Of a stretch of 64,000 bases of DNA, positions 45,824 through 54,830 are shown piece after piece. Source of the DNA: Tsukamurella sp. TY48 (GTDB lineage: Bacteria; Actinomycetota; Actinomycetes; Mycobacteriales; Mycobacteriaceae). Every line of letters begins with the position of its first letter. The first letter of the stretch is position 1. Where the stretch lies: NCBI RefSeq assembly GCF_019656655.1, contig NZ_BPMV01000001.1:372001-436000 (forward strand), read 5' to 3'. The notes beneath the pieces are model-generated. The model had not been told where the DNA came from and searched no databases. It saw only the letters and a program-made list of their open reading frames with translations. The translations under genes were made by a program, and so were the position numbers.

Positions 45824-47023
45824 GTGGCGCACATCGTAATGGTCGGAATACCGGCAATGGGGCACATCATGCCCAGCCTGGAGGTGATCCGAGAACTGGT
45901 GGACCGCGGCCACCGGGTCTCGTACGTCAACGACTCCCGTACGGCGGACCCCATCATTGGCACCGGTGCCGACCTCATCGACTACGGATCGCTCATCCCC
46001 GACGACGAGGCGAAGTTCCCCGGGGGGCCCCTCGGCGCCATGAACGTCTTCCTCGACGACGCGATCCACATGCTTCCGCAGCTGCGCGCGGCGTTCGACG
46101 CGGACCCGCCGGATCTGCTCCTGTTCGACAGCGCAGCGTTCGCGGGCCGCGTGTACGCCGCGTCGCGCGGCCTGCCCGCCGTCATGATGGCGTCGTCGAC
46201 GATCGCCTGGGACGGCTATCACGAGGAGGTCGGAGCCGCGATGCGCGCGCTCCCCGGCGCCGACGAGTGGCACGAGCGGTTCGCCGCATGGCTGCGCGCG
46301 GAGGGCCACGACTCCGGCGCTCCGACGGACTTCGCCGGAGCGTCCGACCGCGCCATCGCCGCGCTGACCCGCGCGATGCAACCCCACCTGGATCGGGTGG
46401 ATCAGGAGCGAGTCACCTTCGTGGGACCGTGTTTCGCGACGACGCGCACCGCGGACGAGCCGGTCGAGGTCCCAGACGGCGATCGGCTACTGCTGGTCTC
46501 GCTCGGGTCCACCTTCACCCGCCGCCCCGATTTCTACCGCTCCTGCATCGCCGCCTTCGGCGATCTTCCGGGCTGGCACACCATCATTCAGATCGGCCCG
46601 TTCGTCGACCCCGCCGATCTCGGCGCCGTCCCCGATTCGGTCGAGATCCGCTCGTGGGTGCCGCAGCGTGCGGTCTTGCGCCGCGCCGATGCCTTCATCA
46701 CCCACGCCGGCATGGGCGGGTGCAGCGAGGCGCTGATCAACGGGGTGCCGATGATCGCGGTGCCGCAGGCGGCGGACCAGTTCCAAAACGCCGATCGTCT
46801 CGTGGAGCTAGGGGTGGGCCGGCGCCTCGACACCGCGGACGCCACCCCCGCGGCGCTACGAACCGCCCTCCTCGATCTCGTCGCCGACGATGCGGTCGCC
46901 GAGCGCGTGCGCGAATGGCAGCGCGACACCGCCGAACTGGGCGGCACCGACCGCGCCGCCGACCTCATCGAGGGCATCCTGCGCGATCGCTCCGCCGCGA
47001 CGGCGGACACCGCCGCCGGCTAA
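45824..47023 (+). CDS. MGT/UGT-type glycosyltransferase
   Basis: A 399-residue GT-B glycosyltransferase of family GT1. The N-terminal acceptor domain starts AHIVMVGIPAMGHIMPSLEV. The nucleotide-sugar motif is in the C-terminal half: WVPQRAVLRRADAFITHAGMGGCSEAL and VPQAADQFQNADRL. Relatives glycosylate macrolides, sterols or lipids, often as detoxification; the acceptor here is unknown. The GTG start has GGGAGGGA upstream. Its stop overlaps the convergent yggS stop. Confidence 0.9.
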   Translation: MAHIVMVGIPAMGHIMPSLEVIRELVDRGHRVSYVNDSRTADPIIGTGADLIDYGSLIPDDEAKFPGGPLGAMNVFLDDAIHMLPQLRAAFDADPPDLLLFDSAAFAGRVYAASRGLPAVMMASSTIAWDGYHEEVGAAMRALPGADEWHERFAAWLRAEGHDSGAPTDFAGASDRAIAALTRAMQPHLDRVDQERVTFVGPCFATTRTADEPVEVPDGDRLLLVSLGSTFTRRPDFYRSCIAAFGDLPGWHTIIQIGPFVDPADLGAVPDSVEIRSWVPQRAVLRRADAFITHAGMGGCSEALINGVPMIAVPQAADQFQNADRLVELGVGRRLDTADATPAALRTALLDLVADDAVAERVREWQRDTAELGGTDRAADLIEGILRDRSAATADTAAG

Positions 47024-47763
47024 CCCCCGGACGGCCAGTAATGGCTGTCCGGGAGCGCCCGTGAACCGAAGATGGCCTGCCCCACCCGAACACAGGTGGC
47101 ACCCTCCTCGATCGCGACCTCGTAGTCGCCGGACATCCCCATCGACAGTTCCGTCAGACCGGGTTCGACGTCCAGGGCAAGATCGCGGATGCCCCGCAGT
47201 CTGCGGAAGCACTCGCGCACCCGCGCCTCGTCGGACGAGAACTCCGCGAGCGTCATGAACCCGCGCACCCGCAGGGCCGTGAACGCGGGCAGCTCACGCA
47301 GGAAGCCGGGCACCGCGTCGGGTGCGAGCCCGTACTTCGATTCCTCGGCCGAGGTGTTCACCTGCACGTACACATCCAGGCCGCGCCCTTCGAGCTGGAG
47401 TCTGCGGTCGAGCGCCTCGGCCACCCGCACGCTGTCGAGCGCCTGGAACTCGGCGGCGAAGGCCGCCACGTCCTTGGCCTTGTTGGTCTGCAGGTGCCCG
47501 ATCACCGCCCACGCCACGTCGAGGTCGGCCATCTCCTGCGACTTCCGTTTGGCCTCCTGGACCTTGTTCTCCCCCAGCTCCCGGCAGCCGGCCGCGACGG
47601 CGAGCCGGAGCCGCTCCTGCGGCACCGTCTTGCTCACCGGGAGCAGTCGCACGTCCGACGGTGCGCGCCCCACTCGCGCCGCTGCCGCGTCGATCCGGGC
47701 GCGGACCGCGGCGAGGTTCGCCGCGAACTCCTCGACGGTCTGCGCGGGCGGGTACGAGGTCAT
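47020..47763 (-). CDS. YggS-family pyridoxal phosphate homeostasis protein
   Basis: A 247-residue PLP-binding TIM-barrel protein (PLPBP). The Lys that binds PLP is in LLPVSKTVP near residue 45, and the family signature GENKVQEA, WAVIGHLQTNKAKDV and FMTLAEF are present. It keeps vitamin B6 pools balanced without known catalysis. In many actinobacteria it sits in the division cluster near ftsZ; here it stands alone. Confidence 0.94.
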   Translation of the reverse strand: MTSYPPAQTVEEFAANLAAVRARIDAAAARVGRAPSDVRLLPVSKTVPQERLRLAVAAGCRELGENKVQEAKRKSQEMADLDVAWAVIGHLQTNKAKDVAAFAAEFQALDSVRVAEALDRRLQLEGRGLDVYVQVNTSAEESKYGLAPDAVPGFLRELPAFTALRVRGFMTLAEFSSDEARVRECFRRLRGIRDLALDVEPGLTELSMGMSGDYEVAIEEGATCVRVGQAIFGSRALPDSHYWPSGG

Positions 47764-47796
47764 GAGGGCAGGGTATCCGGCGGGTACAGTGGCCTC

Positions 47797-48039
47797 ATGA
47801 TCCGTCTGGTTATCGCCGCAGGTGCCGGCTACGTGCTGGGCACCAAGGCCGGGCGTCGTCGGTACGAGCAGATCAACCGCACCGCGAAGGCCATCGCCAC
47901 CAGCCCGGTGACGAAGAAGGCCGTCGAGGTGGGCCGCCGCAAGCTCGCCGATTCGCTGCACCCCGATCCGAAGATGCGCACGATGCGCGAGATCGACGCC
48001 GATACGGTGGTCTACTCCCCCAAAACCGACCTCGATTAG
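47797..48039 (+). CDS. Small conserved actinobacterial protein
   Basis: An 80-residue protein: a short glycine-rich hydrophobic N-terminus (IRLVIAAGAGYVLGTKAGRRRYEQI) followed by a basic helix. The GTKAGRRRYEQI motif is widespread in actinobacterial YtxH-like small proteins of unknown function, possibly membrane-anchored. It is divergent from yggS by 33 bases and convergent with dnaG. Confidence 0.75.
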   Translation: MIRLVIAAGAGYVLGTKAGRRRYEQINRTAKAIATSPVTKKAVEVGRRKLADSLHPDPKMRTMREIDADTVVYSPKTDLD

Positions 48040-48046
48040 CGGCTGA

Positions 48047-49975
48047 CTAGTAGCCCGTGTCGCCCACGGCCAGCTTGAGCAGGCTCTGCCGGTAGGACTC
48101 GAGCGCCACGAGGTCGCCGAACAGCCGGTTGTAATCGTCGTCGGCGTTGGGCGACATGCGCTTGAGCTTGGACTTCAGATCGGCCACCTGGCCGCCGACC
48201 CACACCTCCTGCAGGCGCGCGAGCACCCCCTCGACGTACCGCGGCGAGGGCTCGCCCTGTACCTCGAGCGGTTCCACCGCGAGCTCGGTGACCAGTGCCT
48301 CCAGCACCGGACCGTCGGCGTGCCGCACCACAGTGTCGACCCACTCCGCGCCGCCCAGACCCGCAGCGATACCGCCCGCGCCCTCGATGGCGAGCCGGAT
48401 GGCCCGGTACGCAGGGTCGGTGAACATGTCGTCGGAGAGCGCGTCGAAAACGGTGCCCGCCAGCGCCGGGGCCTGCAGGGCGCATTTGAGCACCTCGCGT
48501 TGCACCCAGAGCACCGGGTCGGCCGGATTGGGCCGCTGCGGCCCGGCGGGACGGGTCTCCGGGACCGGGGCGGCCGGAACGTCACGCACCCGGTTGGTCG
48601 ACGGTGCCGGCGCACCCGGGGCGGGGCGCCCCTCACCCCGTCGGATCCTCGCGGATTCCTCGCGCACCCGGCGCAGCACCTGGGCCACATCGTCCCAGCC
48701 GACCCAGCCGGCCAGCTGCCGGGCGTACTCGTCGCGCAGGGACATGTCCTTGATCCGGGCCACCACGGGCACGGACCGGCGCAGGGCGTGCACGCGGCCC
48801 TCGGCGGTATCGAGATCGAACTCGGCGATCAGTGTCTTGACCACGAACTCGAACATGGGCACCCGCTGCGCGATCAGGTCGCGTACGGATTCGTCGCCGT
48901 GGCGCTGGCGCAGTTCGCACGGGTCCATACCGTCCGGGGCGATCGCCACGAACGACTGTCCGGCGATCTTCTGGTCGCCCTCGAAGGCCTTCATGGCGGC
49001 GGCGCGACCGGCCTCGTCACCGTCGAAGGTGTAGATCACCTCGCCGCGGAAGTAGCTGTCGTCCATCATGAGTCGCCGTACCAACGAGACGTGGTCCTCG
49101 CCGAAGGCGGTACCACAGGAGGCAACGGCGGTCTCGACGCCCGAGGCGTGCATGGCCATCACATCGGTGTAGCCCTCGACCACCACCACCTGATGCCCCT
49201 TGGCGATGTGCTTCTTGGCGTGGTCGAGACCGAACAGCACCTGAGACTTCTTGTACAGCATGGTTTCCGGCGTGTTCATGTACTTGCCGAGGTTGTCGTC
49301 GTCGAACAGCTTGCGCGCTCCGAAGCCGATCACGTCGCCGCCGAGGTTCTTGATCGGCCACAGCAGCCTGCGGTGGAAGCGGTCGATCGGACCCCGCTGT
49401 CCCTGCTTCGACAGGCCGGCGGCTTCCAGCTCCTTGACGTCGAATCCCTGGCGCAGCAACGCCTTCGTCATGGTGTCCCAGCCCGAGGGCGCGTAGCCGC
49501 AGCCGTAGAACGCCGCGTCCTCCTCGGAGAAATCGCGGTCCTTGAGGTAGGTGCGGGCGATCTCCGCCTCGGGGCTGCGGAGCTGCTCGGCGTAGAACTT
49601 CTGCGCGGCGGCGTTGGCGGCCACGAGCCGCATCCGGGTGCCACGGTCCTGCTTCGGTCCGGGGGTGCCGCCCTCGTAGCTGATCTGGATGCCCACCTTG
49701 TCGGCGAGCTGCTCCACGGCCTCCACGAAGGGCACGTGCTCGATCTTCTGCAGGAAGGAGATGACGTCGCCGCCCTCGCCGCAGCCGAAGCAGTGGAAGA
49801 AGCCCTGCGTGGGGCGCACGTGGAAGCTGGGGGTCTTCTCGTCGTGGAACGGGCACAGGCCCTTCATCGACCCCACGCCGGCGGGGCGCAGTGCTACGTA
49901 CTCGCCGACCACGTCCTCGATGCGCGCGCGGTCGCGGATCGCCGCGATGTCACGCTCCGGGATTCTGCCGACCAC
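48047..49975 (-). CDS. dnaG: DNA primase DnaG
   Basis: A 642-residue replication primase. The N-terminal CHC2 zinc finger is LCPFHDEKTPSFHVRPT...FFHCFGCGEGG (about residues 40-70). The RNA polymerase/TOPRIM core has VVVVEGYTDVMA and YTFDGDEAGRAA near residues 270-325, and a C-terminal DnaB-binding domain follows after a Pro-rich linker near 450. It lies directly downstream of dgt on the same strand, as in mycobacteria. The start codon is GTG. Confidence 0.97.
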   Translation of the reverse strand: MVGRIPERDIAAIRDRARIEDVVGEYVALRPAGVGSMKGLCPFHDEKTPSFHVRPTQGFFHCFGCGEGGDVISFLQKIEHVPFVEAVEQLADKVGIQISYEGGTPGPKQDRGTRMRLVAANAAAQKFYAEQLRSPEAEIARTYLKDRDFSEEDAAFYGCGYAPSGWDTMTKALLRQGFDVKELEAAGLSKQGQRGPIDRFHRRLLWPIKNLGGDVIGFGARKLFDDDNLGKYMNTPETMLYKKSQVLFGLDHAKKHIAKGHQVVVVEGYTDVMAMHASGVETAVASCGTAFGEDHVSLVRRLMMDDSYFRGEVIYTFDGDEAGRAAAMKAFEGDQKIAGQSFVAIAPDGMDPCELRQRHGDESVRDLIAQRVPMFEFVVKTLIAEFDLDTAEGRVHALRRSVPVVARIKDMSLRDEYARQLAGWVGWDDVAQVLRRVREESARIRRGEGRPAPGAPAPSTNRVRDVPAAPVPETRPAGPQRPNPADPVLWVQREVLKCALQAPALAGTVFDALSDDMFTDPAYRAIRLAIEGAGGIAAGLGGAEWVDTVVRHADGPVLEALVTELAVEPLEVQGEPSPRYVEGVLARLQEVWVGGQVADLKSKLKRMSPNADDDYNRLFGDLVALESYRQSLLKLAVGDTGY

Positions 49976-50009
49976 GAGACGAGTCTAGTCGTTCGGAGTC
50001 CGGACCGGT

Positions 50010-51326
50010 TCAGTCGATGGCCTCGTCGATGCGCTCGAGGCGCGTCTCCGTCATCGAGGCGATCTGATCGACCACCACGCGCAGCCGGGCGGCGTCGGTG
50101 TCCGCGGCCAGGTAGGCGGGCGAGTACAGCGGGTCGATGTTCGACGGTGACGCCCCCATCAGCCAATCGGCCACGCGGTGGATCCGCATCCGCTGCCCCT
50201 GCTGAATCGCGAGGTGCTTCTGGTTGGAGTAGATGTACTGCAGCGCCATCGTCTTGAGCAGCACCACCTCGGCACGGACGGTGCGCGGCACTTCGAGATC
50301 GGCCTGGTAACGGCACACCGGTCGGTCGCCGGTGGCGGTGCGCGTGGCGTTGATCGCCGCGGAGGCGAACCGCCCGACCAGCTCACTGGTCATCCGCTTG
50401 AGCGCGACCGACGAGGCGAGGCTGCCGTCGTAGCGGGTGGCGTCGGCGACCACGTCGAAGGCCGCCAACCGCGCTCCCGCCTCCTCCAGCTCGGCGGCGT
50501 CCACGCCGCGGAAGCTGGTGGCGCCGAACCCGGACAGGTTGCGGACCTCCTCGGCGGAGGCCAGTGCGCGCAGATCCAGGCGGCCCGACAGCACACCGTC
50601 CTCCACGTCGTGCACCGAGTAGGCCACATCGTCCGACCAGTCCATGACCTGGGATTCGAGGCACTGGCGCCGGCCGTGCGGTCCGTCCTCACCACCGCGC
50701 ATCCAGTCCAGGATGTGGGCGTCGTCGTCGTAGACGCCGAACTTTCCGCCCGGCTCCCGGCGCAGCCACGGGTACTTGGTGGCCGAGTCGAGTGCGGCGC
50801 GGGTCAGGTTCAGGCCGACGGACTCGCCGTTCGCGTCGAGCACCTTCGGTTCGAGCCGGGTGAGGATGCGCAGGTTCTGCGCATTGCCCTCGAAGCCGCC
50901 GATGTCGGTGGCCAGCTCGTCGAGGGCGCGCTCGCCGTTGTGCCCGTACGGCGGGTGGCCGATGTCGTGCGCCAGTCCGGCGAGGTCCACGAGGTCGGGG
51001 TCGCAGCCGATGCCGAGGGCGATGCCGCGGCCGATCTGGCTGACCTCCAGCGAGTGGGTGAGACGGGTGCGCGGCGTATCGCCCTCGCGTGGACCCACCA
51101 CTTGGGTCTTGTCCGCGAGCCTGCGGAGCGCCGCCGAGTGCAGTACGCGGGCCCGGTCGCGGGCGAAGGCGGAACTGTGCCCCTCCCACCGCGGCGCCTC
51201 CCATTGCGGGCCGGAGAACAGCGTGGGTTCCGAATCCGTCTCCAGGCCCGCCGTCTTCGGCGCTTCGGAGACGATGCGCTCGACGTCTGCGGGCTGGTAC
51301 GCGGCGGGGCCGGGTAGCAGCGGCAC
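50010..51326 (-). CDS. dgt: Deoxyguanosinetriphosphate triphosphohydrolase-like protein
   Basis: A 438-residue HD-domain dNTPase. The metal site is visible: [34 protein letters not shown] (HD pair), and a later Asp in [14 protein letters not shown]. The enzyme releases triphosphate from dNTPs. It sits 34 bases upstream of dnaG. The cold-shock gene ends 3 bases before its GTG, so the three may form one unit. In mycobacteria the same dgt-dnaG pair occurs. Confidence 0.95.
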   Translation of the reverse strand: MPLLPGPAAYQPADVERIVSEAPKTAGLETDSEPTLFSGPQWEAPRWEGHSSAFARDRARVLHSAALRRLADKTQVVGPREGDTPRTRLTHSLEVSQIGRGIALGIGCDPDLVDLAGLAHDIGHPPYGHNGERALDELATDIGGFEGNAQNLRILTRLEPKVLDANGESVGLNLTRAALDSATKYPWLRREPGGKFGVYDDDAHILDWMRGGEDGPHGRRQCLESQVMDWSDDVAYSVHDVEDGVLSGRLDLRALASAEEVRNLSGFGATSFRGVDAAELEEAGARLAAFDVVADATRYDGSLASSVALKRMTSELVGRFASAAINATRTATGDRPVCRYQADLEVPRTVRAEVVLLKTMALQYIYSNQKHLAIQQGQRMRIHRVADWLMGASPSNIDPLYSPAYLAADTDAARLRVVVDQIASMTETRLERIDEAID

Positions 51327-51329
51327 CGG

Positions 51330-51809
51330 CTACTCGGTGACCCAGCCGCGCACGAACGCGAAGTCCGCGAAGCGCTGCCGGATCGCGATGATCTGGCCGG
51401 CGGTCAGGTCATCGGAGGAGTCGAGCAGCTGCTCGGTGATCTCGTCCAGGAAGGCCTGCATGCCCAGCGCCCCGGCAGCGGCGGCGCGCGGCGCGGCCTC
51501 GCGGCGCGGAGCCTCCCGGCGCTCGGGCCGATCGCCCCGGTCGTTGCGGGAGTCGCGGTGATCGCGCGAGTCGCGGTGGTCCCGACGGGGAGCGGCGGCG
51601 GGCGCGCCGCCGACCACGGCCACGTTCACGGCCTTGAGGCCCTTATCGCCCTTCTCCACCTCGAAGGTCACCTCGGTACCGGGACGGAGCGCCGACTCGT
51701 CGAAGTCGATGTCGTTGACGTGGAGGAAGACATCCTCGCCGCCGTCCGCCGGGGCGAGGAAGCCGAAGCCACGCTGCGTGTCGAAATGAACAACCTTGCC
51801 GCTCGTCAT
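51330..51809 (-). CDS. Cold-shock-domain protein with C-terminal extension
   Basis: A 159-residue protein. Residues 1-66 are a cold-shock domain with RNP1-like RGFGFLAP and RNP2-like VFLHVNDI for single-stranded nucleic-acid binding. It then has a disordered Arg/Asp/Ala-rich tail with RDHRDSRDHRDSRND repeats and a helical C-terminus (LTAGQIIAIRQRFADFAFVRGW). The extension sets it apart from the 67-residue housekeeping Csp. It may share transcription with dgt-dnaG. Confidence 0.92.
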   Translation of the reverse strand: MTSGKVVHFDTQRGFGFLAPADGGEDVFLHVNDIDFDESALRPGTEVTFEVEKGDKGLKAVNVAVVGGAPAAAPRRDHRDSRDHRDSRNDRGDRPERREAPRREAAPRAAAAGALGMQAFLDEITEQLLDSSDDLTAGQIIAIRQRFADFAFVRGWVTE

Positions 51810-51841
51810 GGGAATGAGTATCCCACGGGTACCTTGTGTCC

Positions 51842-52273
51842 ATGCGAATCCGTCCCCTGACCGCCCGCGCGGCGGCCTGCGCCACCATCGCCGGCGCCCT
51901 CGTCGCCGCATCGGCGTGCACCTCCCCCAACATCGACTCCAGCACGGTGGTCGAGGTCGACGGGAAGCGGCAGGACGCCGCCGAGTACGTGAACGCGGGA
52001 TGCCAGCGGGTGGGCGATTCGATCTCGATCGGCTCGGGCAGCGTGCAGACCGCGCGGGGCGTGGGCGCGATGATCACCGACGGCAACCCGCCGCGGGTGA
52101 ACACTCTGTTCATCGCGACCGGCGGCAACGTGATGACGGTGACGAACACGCCCCTCGGACAAATCGGTTCGGCCACCACCTCGCGGGCCGGCAACCGCTA
52201 CACGATCACCGGCGAAGCACGTGCCGCAGACCTGAGCACCAAGAAGTTCCGCGTCGAGGTCACCTGTAGCTGA
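51842..52273 (+). CDS. LpqH-like (19-kDa antigen family) lipoprotein
   Basis: A 143-residue lipoprotein. The signal (RAAACATIAGALVAA) ends with lipobox ASAC. The mature part matches the mycobacterial 19-kDa antigen family: VEVDGKRQD, MITDGNPPRVNTL, and the end RYTITGEARAADLSTKKFRVEVTCS with two Cys. LpqH-type proteins are surface adhesins and immune ligands of unclear core function. The ATG is preferred over a GTG two codons upstream. Confidence 0.88.
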   Translation: MRIRPLTARAAACATIAGALVAASACTSPNIDSSTVVEVDGKRQDAAEYVNAGCQRVGDSISIGSGSVQTARGVGAMITDGNPPRVNTLFIATGGNVMTVTNTPLGQIGSATTSRAGNRYTITGEARAADLSTKKFRVEVTCS

Positions 52274-52284
52274 CTATGACCAAC

Positions 52285-52320
52285 CGATCGGGAACCGATC
52301 GCTGAGCTGGCGCGTCCAAT
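52285..52320. promoter_or_regulatory. Leader repeat 1: CGATCGG-GAA-CCGATCG plus GCGTCCAAT
   Basis: A perfect 7-bp inverted repeat CGATCGG-GAA-CCGATCG (52285-52301) followed by GCGTCCAAT (52312-52320), two bases before the ATG of the 137-residue gene. The same pair of elements recurs at 54792-54826 before the secreted-protein gene. It may be an operator or a duplicated 5' leader. Confidence 0.55.
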
Positions 52321-52322
52321 AC

Positions 52323-52736
52323 ATGAGGACTCGACTGGCGGAGGCGTGCGTGGACCCGGAGATGGAAGCGATGATCGCGATCGCCCGCGAGCGGGCCAAG
52401 GCTCGCCCGATGATGGTGGTCGACGGAAACCCGCAGGAAGAGATCGCGAGGGCTCTCGAACGGCATGCCGAGCGCCTACGAACTGCTGCGAGAGATGTGT
52501 ACGACGTGGGCACCCACAACTACCTGGGCGACACAGTCGAAGGCGTTGCGGCGACCAACAACGTCCGCGTGGCTGTGGTGACGCACGAACACTCGATCTA
52601 CAACCGAATGATGGCGCAGGCTAGCGCCGCAGAGGGAATGGCCGACGGAATGCGACGACTCCGGCGCGATCTGGAGAGGCGCGAGAGTGAGGGGACCGAC
52701 AACATAAGCCAGGTCGCTCAACAGGCGGGCGGCTGA
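52323..52736 (+). CDS. Hypothetical protein at head of DUF3558 cluster
   Basis: A 137-residue soluble, Ala/Arg/Glu-rich, mostly helical protein with no signal peptide and no family I recognise. Segments such as RALERHAERLRTAARDVYDV and MRRLRRDLERRESEG look like coiled-coil helices, reminiscent of WXG/ESX-associated small proteins but without the WXG motif. Its stop is directly abutted by the first DUF3558 ATG, so it heads that operon. Base composition is slightly less G+C-rich than the core. Confidence 0.65.
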   Translation: MRTRLAEACVDPEMEAMIAIARERAKARPMMVVDGNPQEEIARALERHAERLRTAARDVYDVGTHNYLGDTVEGVAATNNVRVAVVTHEHSIYNRMMAQASAAEGMADGMRRLRRDLERRESEGTDNISQVAQQAGG

Positions 52737-53369
52737 ATGCGCAGAAGCTATGCCGCAGGCGTCGTGCTTGTCCTAACAATCACGGGCTGCACGACATCCC
52801 TGCGCGGCGAAGCCGTGAGCGCCAGCGGCGACAGCCGAAACACGGCGACAGCGGTGCCATCAGCACAGGTCCTGACCGGAGTGCCGAGAATGCCTTTGCC
52901 CTTCACGCCGACGATCCAGGGTCGAACTAACGAACGCAACGACGGGTCCAGCTTCGAACCCTGCACCGCATACTCAGCGCAGGAGCTCCGCGACCTCAAC
53001 ATCGAGCCAGCCTCGCTGCAGGACGCCGCTAAGTCCAATTCACCGAACTTCCGCGGCTGCCACTGGACAAGCATCAAGGCTGGCCCTGCTGACCGGACCT
53101 ACCTCGACTATTCGCAGGTCGTCGGCAAGAGGATCTCTCTCGACGCCTACAAACGCGAACAGAACTTCCGCGCTTGGCAGCCTGACCGAGTCGTCATGGG
53201 ACGACGCCTCGCCGTCGCACCAATGAAATACGACTGCACCGCCGCATTCATATCCGAATCCGCGGTCGTGACCACCGGGGCAATAGCCCTCTCCCCATCA
53301 CCTGGACTAACACGTGAATGCGATGCTGCGGTCGCCTTCGCGACCCTCGCAATCTCGAAAGCCCCGTAG
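52737..53369 (+). CDS. DUF3558 lipoprotein, paralogue 1
   Basis: A 210-residue lipoprotein: signal MRRSYAAGVVLVLTITGC with lipobox TITGC, a low-complexity linker, then the DUF3558 domain with FEPCTAYSAQELRDLNIEP, NFRGCHW, YDCTAAF and RECDAAVAFATLAISKAP, giving four Cys for two disulfides. The function of DUF3558 is unknown. The ATG directly follows the upstream stop. It is the most divergent of three tandem copies, with a shorter N-terminus. Confidence 0.88.
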   Translation: MRRSYAAGVVLVLTITGCTTSLRGEAVSASGDSRNTATAVPSAQVLTGVPRMPLPFTPTIQGRTNERNDGSSFEPCTAYSAQELRDLNIEPASLQDAAKSNSPNFRGCHWTSIKAGPADRTYLDYSQVVGKRISLDAYKREQNFRAWQPDRVVMGRRLAVAPMKYDCTAAFISESAVVTTGAIALSPSPGLTRECDAAVAFATLAISKAP

Positions 53370-54115
53370 AACACCGTGGCAGACGGCAACCGGGCGGGCC
53401 ATGCATTGCGTCCGAACCGCAGGTGCGCTGACACCAGCATTTGGCGCTGGATTCCTGCTGTCGGCATCGCGTGCACGCTCGCGCTCAGCGGCTGCACGAC
53501 CTCCGTTCCGGGCGCACCCGTGAGCGCCGATCGAGACAGCCAAGCTGAAGAGACAGATGCGCCGCCAACGATGAGCCAGACAGGCCCGCCCACGGCACCA
53601 CTGCCGTTCACACCGGCGATCCAGGGCCGAACGAACGAACGCAACGACGGATCCAGCTTCGAGCCCTGCACCGCCTACACATCTCAAGAGATACGTGCAC
53701 TCAACATTGACCCCGCTTCGGTCAAAGACGCTGCCATCTCGAATTCACCGAACTTCCGCGGCTGCCACTGGATCAGCGTCAAGGCGAACCCGACCGACCG
53801 GAACTACCTCAACTACTCCCAGATCGTGGGCAAGCGGATCACCCTGGAGGCCTACAAGCGCGAGCAGAGCTTCCGACCATGGCAGCCCGACCGTATCGTC
53901 ATGAGGCGGCGACTAGCTGTCGCACCGACGAAGTACGACTGCACAGCCGCCTTCATTTCCGAGGCCGCCGTGGTCATCACCGGAACAATCACGCCGTACC
54001 CTTCATCTGGGCTGGTACGAGAGTGCGATGCAGCGGTCGCCTTCGCGACCCTCGCAATCTCGAAAGCCCCGTAGAACACCGTGGCAGACGGTAACCGGGC
54101 GGGCCATGCATTGCG
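53331..54115 (+). repeat. Tandem duplication unit of DUF3558 genes (705-bp period)
   Basis: The stretch from the end of paralogue 1 through the start of paralogue 2 (codons for ATLAISKAP, the stop, the short gap with GTAGAACACC, and the next start GTGGCAGACGG) recurs 705 bases later between paralogues 2 and 3 with only a few changes. This marks a tandem duplication with unit length of one gene plus its leader. Confidence 0.75.
53376..54074 (+). CDS. DUF3558 lipoprotein, paralogue 2
   Basis: A 232-residue lipoprotein of the same family as its neighbours. A long N-region with two Cys or Arg-rich turns precedes the lipobox LALSGC near residue 39, so the GTG start may be too early. The DUF3558 core keeps FEPCTAYTSQEI, NFRGCHW, YDCTAAF and VRECDAAVAFATLAISKAP. 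It shares 5' flank and 3' end nearly base for base with paralogue 3, at an offset of 705 bases. Confidence 0.86.
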   Translation: MADGNRAGHALRPNRRCADTSIWRWIPAVGIACTLALSGCTTSVPGAPVSADRDSQAEETDAPPTMSQTGPPTAPLPFTPAIQGRTNERNDGSSFEPCTAYTSQEIRALNIDPASVKDAAISNSPNFRGCHWISVKANPTDRNYLNYSQIVGKRITLEAYKREQSFRPWQPDRIVMRRRLAVAPTKYDCTAAFISEAAVVITGTITPYPSSGLVRECDAAVAFATLAISKAP

Positions 54116-54779
54116 CCGGAATCGCAGGTGCGCTGACACCAGCACTAGGCGCTGGATTCCTGCTGTCGGCATCGCGTGCACGCTCGCGCTCAGCGGCTGC
54201 ACGACGTCCGTTCCGGGCAATCCCGTGAGCGCCGGTCGACACAGTCAAGTCCAGGTGACGGCCGCACCAGCAACTCCAAGCCGAACGGCAGCGCCGACGG
54301 CACCACTGCCGTTCGCGACTACTGTCGAGGGCCGGACCAACGAGCGCAACGACGGGACTCGATTCGAACCGTGCATCGCTTACACCTCGCAGGAACTCCG
54401 CGTCCTCAACATTGATCCGACCACGATCAGAGATGCTGGCAAATCTCGATCGCCCAACTTTCGCGGATGCCATTGGAGTGGCGTCAGGTCGAGCACTAGC
54501 GATCGCGAATACCTGAACTTCTCGCAGATCGTCGGCAATCAGGACACCCTGGATGGTTACAAGCGCGATCAGAACTTCCGCTCCTGGCAGCCAGACCGGA
54601 TGGTGCAGGGCCGCCGCCTGGCGGTCGCGACCACGCCCACCGACTGCACCGCCGTCTTCCTCTCTGAGGCGGCTGTCGTCATCACCGGCGCGCTCCCTCT
54701 CCGTGCGTCCCCCGGGCTGACGCGTGAGTGTGACGCCGCCATCGCGTTCGCCACCCTCGCGATCTCGAAAGCGCCGTAG
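54081..54779 (+). CDS. DUF3558 lipoprotein, paralogue 3
   Basis: A 232-residue lipoprotein, length-identical to paralogue 2, with lipobox LALSGC and the four core Cys (FEPCIAYTSQEL, NFRGCHWSG, TDCTAVF, TRECDAAIAFATLAISKAP). The central domain has diverged, while the first 40 codons and the leader are almost unchanged, showing a recent tandem duplication followed by local divergence or gene conversion. Confidence 0.86.
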   Translation: MADGNRAGHALRRNRRCADTSTRRWIPAVGIACTLALSGCTTSVPGNPVSAGRHSQVQVTAAPATPSRTAAPTAPLPFATTVEGRTNERNDGTRFEPCIAYTSQELRVLNIDPTTIRDAGKSRSPNFRGCHWSGVRSSTSDREYLNFSQIVGNQDTLDGYKRDQNFRSWQPDRMVQGRRLAVATTPTDCTAVFLSEAAVVITGALPLRASPGLTRECDAAIAFATLAISKAP

Positions 54780-54791
54780 CGTCCGGGCGGA

Positions 54792-54826
54792 GATCGGGAA
54801 CCGATCGACGCGCACATGCGTCCAAT
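54792..54826. promoter_or_regulatory. Leader repeat 2 before the secreted-protein gene
   Basis: GATCGG-GAA-CCGATC (54792-54806) followed by GCGTCCAAT (54818-54826), the same arrangement as at 52285-52320. By analogy with the first copy, where the ATG follows GCGTCCAAT closely, it points to the ATG at 54831 as the start of the next gene. Confidence 0.5.
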
Positions 54827-54830
54827 CAAT